A DNA stretch of 64,000 nucleotides from Lachnospiraceae bacterium (lineage in GTDB: Bacteria; Bacillota; Clostridia; Lachnospirales; Lachnospiraceae). Positions 59,215-64,000 of the stretch are shown here, in pieces. A model generated the notes under the pieces. It ran no database searches. It was given only the letters and a program-made list of their open reading frames with translations, and was not told the DNA's origin. The translations under genes were made by a program, and so were the position numbers. The stretch spans positions 119,916 through 183,915 of the forward strand of contig JAAUZE010000012.1 in assembly GCA_014804755.1 (NCBI GenBank). Reading direction: 5' to 3'. Positions within the stretch are counted from its first letter, which is position 1; each line of letters begins with the position of its first letter.

Positions 59215-60315
59215 TTATTGATAGATTAAATGAAGGTAATCCATCTTTGCGGAGAGATTGGCGAGCATGAGATCCAGTACGGAGAGCGCGCACATGGACT
59301 CCACGACCACGACCGCGCGCGGTACGATAATCGGATCGTGCCGTCCTTTGATGGAGACACAGAGGGGAGTGCCATCCTGACGAACGGTATGCTGCTCCCT
59401 AAAAATAGAGGGCGTCGGCTTGATATGGACGGTGAGAAGTACATCTGAGCCGTCGCTGATGCCGCCGAGAATGCCGCCCGCATGATTGCTTGCTTTTTGA
59501 ATGCCGTGCGCAGCAGAGAGAAATTCGTCATTGTTTTCAGAGCCTCTTGCGGTGGAGACGCGGATACCGTCACCGATTTCAACCGCTTTCACTGCACCAA
59601 TGGACATAAGAGCCTCTGAGAGAACAGCGTCGAGTTTGCCAAACACCGGCTCGCCGATGCCGGCAGGAAGCCCGCTGATCCTGCATTTGATTGTGCCGCC
59701 GGAGGAATCATGTTCCGCCATGCATGCCGAAAGATATTGCTCTGCGCGCGCGCTTGCTTCGGTATCGGGCATGGCAGTCGGAGTCGTGAGGATCGCATCT
59801 TTAGAGAAACGGGATTCATCGATCGTAACCGGTCCGATCGAATACGTATAAGCCGTGATATTCACACCAAGCTCTGCAAGGATTTTGCAGGCAACTGCGC
59901 CGGCGGCAACCCTGCCGATCGTCTCGCGCCCTGAAGAGCGCCCGCCGCCGCGGTAATCACGGAAACCGTATTTTTGGTCAAAGGTATAATCCGCATGCCC
60001 GGGACGATAATAGGAAGCAATTTCACTATAATCGGCGGAGCGCTGCGAAGTGTTAAAAACGAGCAGGGAAATCGGGGTGCCCGTTGTACGTCCCTCAAAA
60101 ATGCCAGAGAGGATCTGTACCTCGTCGGACTCCTTTCGCGGCGTCGTATAGCGCGACTGCCCCGGTTTTCTGCGGTCTAAATAGACCTGAATGTCCGAGG
60201 TGTTAAGAGAAAGTCCTGCGGGGCAGCCATCGATCACAACGCCGAGCGCCTCTCCGTGGGATTCTCCCCATGTCGTGATGCGAAATAGATTACCGAATGT
60301 TGAGCCTGCCGTCAT
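59215..60315 (-). CDS. aroC: Chorismate synthase
   Basis: 366 residues. Signatures are clear: GNLFRITTWGESHG at the N terminus, GRRSS-type segment as YRGGGRSSGRETIGRVAAGA, and the C-terminal RHDPIIVPRAVVVVESM. It makes chorismate from 5-enolpyruvylshikimate 3-phosphate using reduced flavin, the last common step of aromatic synthesis. ATG 60315 is chosen by the GGAGG seven bases upstream; the frame extends 19 codons further without a site. The gene is single, with its own promoter, divergent from a carboxypeptidase gene. Confidence 0.97.
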   Translation of the reverse strand: MTAGSTFGNLFRITTWGESHGEALGVVIDGCPAGLSLNTSDIQVYLDRRKPGQSRYTTPRKESDEVQILSGIFEGRTTGTPISLLVFNTSQRSADYSEIASYYRPGHADYTFDQKYGFRDYRGGGRSSGRETIGRVAAGAVACKILAELGVNITAYTYSIGPVTIDESRFSKDAILTTPTAMPDTEASARAEQYLSACMAEHDSSGGTIKCRISGLPAGIGEPVFGKLDAVLSEALMSIGAVKAVEIGDGIRVSTARGSENNDEFLSAAHGIQKASNHAGGILGGISDGSDVLLTVHIKPTPSIFREQHTVRQDGTPLCVSIKGRHDPIIVPRAVVVVESMCALSVLDLMLANLSAKMDYLHLIYQ

Positions 60316-60343
60316 AATCATACCTCCTTTAGGATTTTTTTTC

Positions 60344-60372
60344 ATTATATCTGTGCAAAATCTAAAATACAA
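60344..60372 (-). promoter_or_regulatory. aroC promoter
   Basis: On the minus strand TTGTAT (60372-60367), 17 bases, TATAAT (60349-60344), 28 bases before the aroC ATG. Confidence 0.7.
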
Positions 60373-60403
60373 GTTTTTCCAAAATAAGTTTATAATTTTT
60401 CGT

Positions 60404-60431
60404 TTGATTTTGTTCTAAAGTATGATATAGT
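60404..60431 (+). promoter_or_regulatory. Promoter of the M15 carboxypeptidase gene
   Basis: TTGATT at 60404-60409, 16 bases, TATAGT at 60426-60431; ATG follows at 60471. Confidence 0.5.
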
Positions 60432-60470
60432 AACATTGGACTATAACGTAAACCTACGGTTGGATAGAAT

Positions 60471-61529
60471 ATGAAAGATAGAGTACTTACGAAACTGATT
60501 AAAGTTTCCAAAAAAAGAAAATGGCTGCGTTATCCGATGCTGTGCGTCATATTTGTCTTTTTGGGCGTATGTCATTTCGGACGCTTTTTAGTGAATCTGA
60601 TACCGCGTGTGATTGGCGTGGCTTTTGTTGCTGTCATTTTTTTGTTAAGTTCGAGTTTTGCGCTTCCGGTGCTGTTTGACATTGATATGGAGCGGAAGCC
60701 GGAGATTGTTTTTGAGTCAGATTTAGAAGAACTGCTGCAGACCGGAGAATTGAATGAAATTCTGCTTGAGGACGGAGAGATTGCTGATGACGGTTTAGAC
60801 GGCTACGAGACCTATGATGTGAACGAGGTGGAAACCTATTCCCTTGATGAGATTCTTTTGGAACATGAGGAGTATTTGACGAGCAGGGAGGAGGAGGAAA
60901 CGCAGGAGACGTTTCAGCAGGATGAGGAGAGCATGATCTTTACTGCGGATGACTGGCGGCTTGTTTTGATCAATAAGCAGCATCCGATACCGAATGATTA
61001 TGATTTTTCCCTAACGACGATCACCGGAAAGATGCAGTGTGATGAGCGGATTTTGGAAGATTTGCTTTTGATGCTTCAGGCGGCAAAAAATGACAATGTG
61101 AACCTGATCATTTGTTCGCCGTACCGCACGGACGCAAGTCAGGAATCCATCTTTGAGAAACATGTCAGAGCGTATATGAATAAAGGACTCAATTATATGG
61201 ATTCCTTTAAGCTGGCGTCACAGGAGACGACGGTACCGGGCTACAGTGAGCATCAGATCGGCTTATCGCTTGATATTTATACGGCAAGTCATATGGTTCT
61301 GGATGCGGCCTATGGGGAGACGGCGGCGGGCAGGTGGCTCGCGGAAAATTGCAGCGACTACGGCTTTATTCTACGCTATCCGAAGGGAAAAGAGTATATC
61401 ACGAGTATTGGCTATGAACCGTGGCATTTCCGTTATGTCGGCAGAGAGGCAGCGAAGATCATCATGAGCGAGGGCATTACGCTTGAAGAATTTTGGGAGA
61501 GGTATGTGAACGGGCAAAGGCAGGAATAA
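60471..61529 (+). CDS. D-alanyl-D-alanine carboxypeptidase, VanY/M15B family, membrane-anchored
   Basis: 352 residues. A basic N terminus is followed by two hydrophobic segments (about 20-40 and 46-68), then an acidic linker rich in Glu (about 75-150) and a zinc peptidase domain. Metal and catalytic residues: His261 and Asp268 in SEHQIGLSLD and the EPWHFRY motif near residue 320. It trims D-Ala from peptidoglycan stem peptides outside the cell. No vancomycin-resistance genes are adjacent, so a housekeeping wall role is more likely. A terminator follows. Confidence 0.9.
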   Translation: MKDRVLTKLIKVSKKRKWLRYPMLCVIFVFLGVCHFGRFLVNLIPRVIGVAFVAVIFLLSSSFALPVLFDIDMERKPEIVFESDLEELLQTGELNEILLEDGEIADDGLDGYETYDVNEVETYSLDEILLEHEEYLTSREEEETQETFQQDEESMIFTADDWRLVLINKQHPIPNDYDFSLTTITGKMQCDERILEDLLLMLQAAKNDNVNLIICSPYRTDASQESIFEKHVRAYMNKGLNYMDSFKLASQETTVPGYSEHQIGLSLDIYTASHMVLDAAYGETAAGRWLAENCSDYGFILRYPKGKEYITSIGYEPWHFRYVGREAAKIIMSEGITLEEFWERYVNGQRQE

Positions 61530-61530
61530 A

Positions 61531-61569
61531 AAAACGCAAAGAATGTGAAACATTCTTTTGCGTTCTTTT
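61531..61569 (+). terminator. Terminator after carboxypeptidase gene
   Basis: ACGCAAAGAATG (61534-61545) pairs with CATTCTTTTGCGT (61551-61563, one bulged T), followed by TCTTTT. A run of A precedes it. Confidence 0.8.
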
Positions 61570-61642
61570 GGGATGGAGAAAACTTTAGCAGTATGTTGGT
61601 TGATAAAACAGCATACCTTCTTTAGGAAAGGATGGCACAGCT

Positions 61643-62779
61643 TTGAAATATACCGTGATCAAGCAGGAGGGGGCAGCGAAACGTGCCTGTTTTGAAACAG
61701 TGCACGGCACGGTGCAGACTCCTGTTTTTATGAATGTAGGAACAGTCGGAGCAATCAAGGGCGCAGTATCCACGGCCGATCTGGAGGAGATCGGAACGCA
61801 GATCGAGCTTTCCAATACTTATCATCTTCATGTGCGGACCGGAGATGCGCTGATTAAGCAGTTTGGTGGTTTACATAAATTCATGTCTTGGAACAGGCCC
61901 ATTCTTACGGATTCCGGTGGATTTCAAGTGTTTTCTCTTGCGGGACTGCGAAAAATCAAAGAAGAGGGTGTGTATTTTCAATCTCATATAGACGGCAGAA
62001 AAATTTTTATGGGACCGGAGGAAAGCATGCAGATTCAGTCCAATCTGGCGTCCACGATCGCGATGGCGTTTGACGAGTGCGCGCCGAGTAAGGCGGACCG
62101 CGATTATGTGCAGGCATCCGTGGAGCGGACAACAAGATGGCTGCTTCGGTGCAAAAAAGAAATGCAGCGCTTAAACGGGCTTGAGGACACGATCAATCGG
62201 GAGCAGCTTTTGTTCGGCATCAATCAGGGTGCCGTATATGATGACATCCGGACGACGCATGCAAAGCAGATCTGCGAACTGGATTTAGACGGTTATGCCA
62301 TCGGCGGACTTGCGGTCGGAGAGTCCCATGAGGAAATGTACCGCATCATTGAGAAGGTGACGCCGATCCTGCCCAAGGACAAGCCGACCTATCTGATGGG
62401 GGTTGGTACACCCGCCAATATTTTGGAGGCAGTGGAGCGCGGTGTGGACTTTTTTGACTGTGTATACCCGTCACGCAACGGCAGGCACGGACACCTGTAT
62501 ACGGACCACGGCAAAATCAATCTTTTTAACGCGAAATATGAGCTGGACGCGCGCCCGATCGAGGAGGGCTGCACCTGTCCCGCATGCAGACGTTATTCGC
62601 GTGCCTATATCCGTCATCTGCTCAAAGCGAAAGAGATGCTCGGCATGCGGTTATGTGTGACACATAATCTGTTTTTTTATAACAGAATGATGGCGGAGAT
62701 CCGGGATGCGCTTGATGAGGGACGTTTTGCGGCATATAAGAGGGAGAAGCTTGCCGGATTTACGGCAGGGGAATTGTAA
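61643..62779 (+). CDS. tgt: tRNA-guanine transglycosylase (queuosine synthesis)
   Basis: 378 residues. Catalytic region ILTDSGGFQVFSL and DFFDCVYPSRNGRHGH are present; the zinc site is CTCPACRRYSRAYIRHL with a further His (CVTHNLFFYN). It swaps guanine-34 for preQ1 in tRNAs with GUN anticodons. The TTG start at 61643 is the only good choice: AGGAAAGGATGG lies upstream and the family N terminus (KYTVIKQ) starts there. A tgt gene followed by yajC is a very common order. Confidence 0.97.
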   Translation: MKYTVIKQEGAAKRACFETVHGTVQTPVFMNVGTVGAIKGAVSTADLEEIGTQIELSNTYHLHVRTGDALIKQFGGLHKFMSWNRPILTDSGGFQVFSLAGLRKIKEEGVYFQSHIDGRKIFMGPEESMQIQSNLASTIAMAFDECAPSKADRDYVQASVERTTRWLLRCKKEMQRLNGLEDTINREQLLFGINQGAVYDDIRTTHAKQICELDLDGYAIGGLAVGESHEEMYRIIEKVTPILPKDKPTYLMGVGTPANILEAVERGVDFFDCVYPSRNGRHGHLYTDHGKINLFNAKYELDARPIEEGCTCPACRRYSRAYIRHLLKAKEMLGMRLCVTHNLFFYNRMMAEIRDALDEGRFAAYKREKLAGFTAGEL

Positions 62780-62894
62780 CCATGCGTTTTACGGCGTAAT
62801 TCTAAAATTCGTATAAAAGACTTGATGTGCCGTGTATTTTTGTGTATGATGAATAGTGATGAAAAAATCAGTGATTTGATGGATGGAGGACAAC

Positions 62895-63218
62895 ATGGGC
62901 GTATTATTAACAGAAACAGACGCTGCGGCAGGCGGCGGCTCGATGGGAATCGGTTTGATGCTTATTTATATGGTGGGTATCATTGCTGTTTTTTATTTTT
63001 TAATGATCAGACCCCAGAAAAAAGAACAGAAAAAAATGGCAGCGCTGCTTTCTACACTGGAGATCGGGGACAGCGTGCTGACAACGAGCGGTTTTTATGG
63101 GATCATCATTGATATTACGGATGATACCGTGATTGTAGAGTTCGGTAATAATAAGAATTGCAGAATTCCGATGCAGAAATCGGCAATCGTGCAGGTCGAG
63201 AAGCCTGACGCCGAATAG
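62895..63218 (+). CDS. yajC: Preprotein translocase accessory subunit YajC
   Basis: 107 residues. One membrane span (about 20-38, MGIGLMLIYMVGIIAVFYF) followed by the invariant RPQKKEQKK motif and a small beta domain (LEIGDSVLTTSGFYGIIIDI). It associates with SecDF in the membrane. ATG 62895 lies five bases after GGAGG; the frame extends four codons upstream. It follows tgt and precedes leuB, separated by a terminator. Confidence 0.96.
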   Translation: MGVLLTETDAAAGGGSMGIGLMLIYMVGIIAVFYFLMIRPQKKEQKKMAALLSTLEIGDSVLTTSGFYGIIIDITDDTVIVEFGNNKNCRIPMQKSAIVQVEKPDAE

Positions 63219-63227
63219 AAACAGGTG

Positions 63228-63260
63228 AAAAGAGGCGTATGGCATGACGCCTCTTTTTTT
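63228..63260 (+). terminator. Terminator after yajC
   Basis: AAAAGAGGCGT (63228-63238) pairs with ACGCCTCTTTT (63247-63257), followed by three more T. Confidence 0.92.
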
Positions 63261-63287
63261 GCGATTACAGAAAGGATGTGGAAAGCA

Positions 63288-64000
63288 ATGAATTATCGGA
63301 TCACGAGTATTCCGGGCGACGGGATCGGACCGGAAATTGTTACCGAAGCCAAAAAGGTATTACAAAAAATCGGCGAACGGTACGGACATACCTTTACATT
63401 TACGGACATTCTGATGGGCGGCGCGTCCATTGACGTTCATGGCGTTCCCTTGACGGATGAGGCGATTCAGACGGCAAAGGATGCAGATGCGGTACTTATG
63501 GGGTCGATCGGCGGCAATACGGTAACATCCCCTTGGTATCGGCTTGCACCTGACAAACGTCCGGAGGCAGGGCTGCTGAAGATCCGTAAGGCGCTGGGAT
63601 TGTTTGCAAACCTGCGACCTGCGATGCTTTATGATGAACTGGCGGCGGCATGTCCCTTAAAAGAAGAGATCAGCCGTACCGGTTTTGACATGATGATGCT
63701 GCGCGAGCTGACGGGCGGATTGTATTTCGGAGAGCGTAAAACAGAGATGATCGACGGAAAAATGATGGCGGTCGATACGCTGACCTATAATGAAGACGAG
63801 ATCCGGAGAGCCGCTGTCAAAGGCTTTGAGATTGCCATGAAGCGTCGGAAAAAGGTGACGAGTGTGGATAAAGCGAACGTGCTTGATTCCTCCAGATTAT
63901 GGAGAAAGGTCGTCGAGGAGGTGGCTGCGGATTACCCGGAGGTGACGTTAGAACATATGCTGGTGGACAACTGTGCGATGCAGCTTGTAAAGAATCCGGC
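63288..64000 (+). CDS. leuB: 3-isopropylmalate dehydrogenase, truncated by window end
   Basis: The first 237 residues are visible; the family length is about 360. The protein starts MNYRITSIPGDGIGPEIV, contains the substrate loop with arginines (KALGLFANLRPAM), LRELTGGLYFGER, and ends in the window with VDKANVLDSSRLWR and the metal-binding VDNCAMQLVKNP. It oxidises 3-isopropylmalate in leucine synthesis with NAD. Ribosome site GAAAGGATGTGG. No T-box or leucine leader is visible in the 70 bases before it, only the yajC terminator, so it may be expressed by read-through or from an unrecognised promoter. Confidence 0.95.
   Translation, partial: MNYRITSIPGDGIGPEIVTEAKKVLQKIGERYGHTFTFTDILMGGASIDVHGVPLTDEAIQTAKDADAVLMGSIGGNTVTSPWYRLAPDKRPEAGLLKIRKALGLFANLRPAMLYDELAAACPLKEEISRTGFDMMMLRELTGGLYFGERKTEMIDGKMMAVDTLTYNEDEIRRAAVKGFEIAMKRRKKVTSVDKANVLDSSRLWRKVVEEVAADYPEVTLEHMLVDNCAMQLVKNP

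Noticed and set aside
60471..61529. M15 carboxypeptidase as part of a vancomycin resistance operon
   Set aside because: No vanH/A/X-like or VanRS genes are next to it; neighbours are aroC and tgt.
59042..61569. The two similar CGCAAAGAATG hairpins (59045 and 61531) as a dispersed repeat element
   Set aside because: Only two short copies, each just after a stop codon; similarity is explained by independent terminator hairpins.
1..64000. CRISPR arrays, tRNA genes, insertion sequences or prophage
   Set aside because: No regularly spaced repeats, no cloverleaf-like segments recognised by eye and no transposase, integrase or phage structural genes were found.

Overview
The window looks like chromosomal DNA of an anaerobic, low-to-moderate GC Firmicute, most probably a clostridium of the Lachnospiraceae type. 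The grounds are inference from content: strong GGAGG ribosome sites with many GTG/TTG starts, TTGACA/TATAAT-type promoters, a 1-Cys/2-Cys OhrR close to the Bacillus form, mannose-family PTS genes, GH42 and GH127 glycosidases, a radical-SAM/Cys-rich peptide system known from clostridia, and a tgt-yajC-leuB gene order. No tRNA, rRNA, insertion sequence, phage gene or CRISPR array was seen.

Layout. 1-1.3 kb: two unrecognised genes, the first running in from the left edge. 1.4-4.4 kb: a 58-residue ORF with its own promoter, then a three-gene ABC exporter (two ABC-2 permeases and one ATPase). 4.4-6.8 kb: a peroxide-defence operon (two glutathione peroxidases, a TSCPD protein, a flavodoxin, an OhrR regulator) behind a promoter whose -10 box lies in an inverted repeat. 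6.9-12.97 kb: TspO, an Fe-S aldo/keto reductase, an alpha/beta hydrolase, a GNAT acetyltransferase, a kinase-like protein and a chemoreceptor. 13.2-20.5 kb: HAD phosphatase plus GH42 beta-galactosidase, then a two-component system followed by an ABC transporter. 20.6-24.7 kb: an AraC-type HTH protein coupled to a ClpP paralogue, a HAD hydrolase, and a divergent MocR regulator/ECF S-component pair with a palindromic operator. 24.7-29.4 kb: AraC regulator divergent from a GH127 beta-L-arabinofuranosidase, and a second chemoreceptor.

29.7-35.4 kb is a self-contained mannose-family PTS (EIIA, EIIB, EIIC, EIID, small membrane protein, HAD phosphatase, HPr, EI). Its HPr has Arg where the regulatory Ser46 usually is. 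35.6-37 kb holds a sugar O-acetyltransferase and a hydrolase.

37.1-47.4 kb is the most unusual region: a ribosomally made, Cys-rich peptide (RiPP) cluster. It contains an ABC exporter, a radical-SAM/SPASM maturase, a 'peptide maturation' protein, an acyl-carrier-like protein without the phosphopantetheine serine, an intracellular subtilase-type protease with a novel C-terminal domain, three paralogous ABC-2 permeases with one ATPase, and a 69-residue precursor whose core is seven alternating cysteines. A second core, also with seven alternating cysteines, lies at about 41.65 kb but has no start codon or leader, so the cluster seems to carry one intact and one decapitated precursor gene.

47.5-57.4 kb is a signal-transduction block: PAS histidine kinase, receiver/HD-GYP-like protein, then cheR-cheB-cheY-cheA-cheW-mcp and a stand-alone HPt protein. 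The right end has housekeeping genes: a four-helix protein, a DHH phosphoesterase, aroC, an M15 carboxypeptidase, tgt, yajC and the 5' two thirds of leuB. Most operons are delimited by clear hairpin-plus-T terminators.
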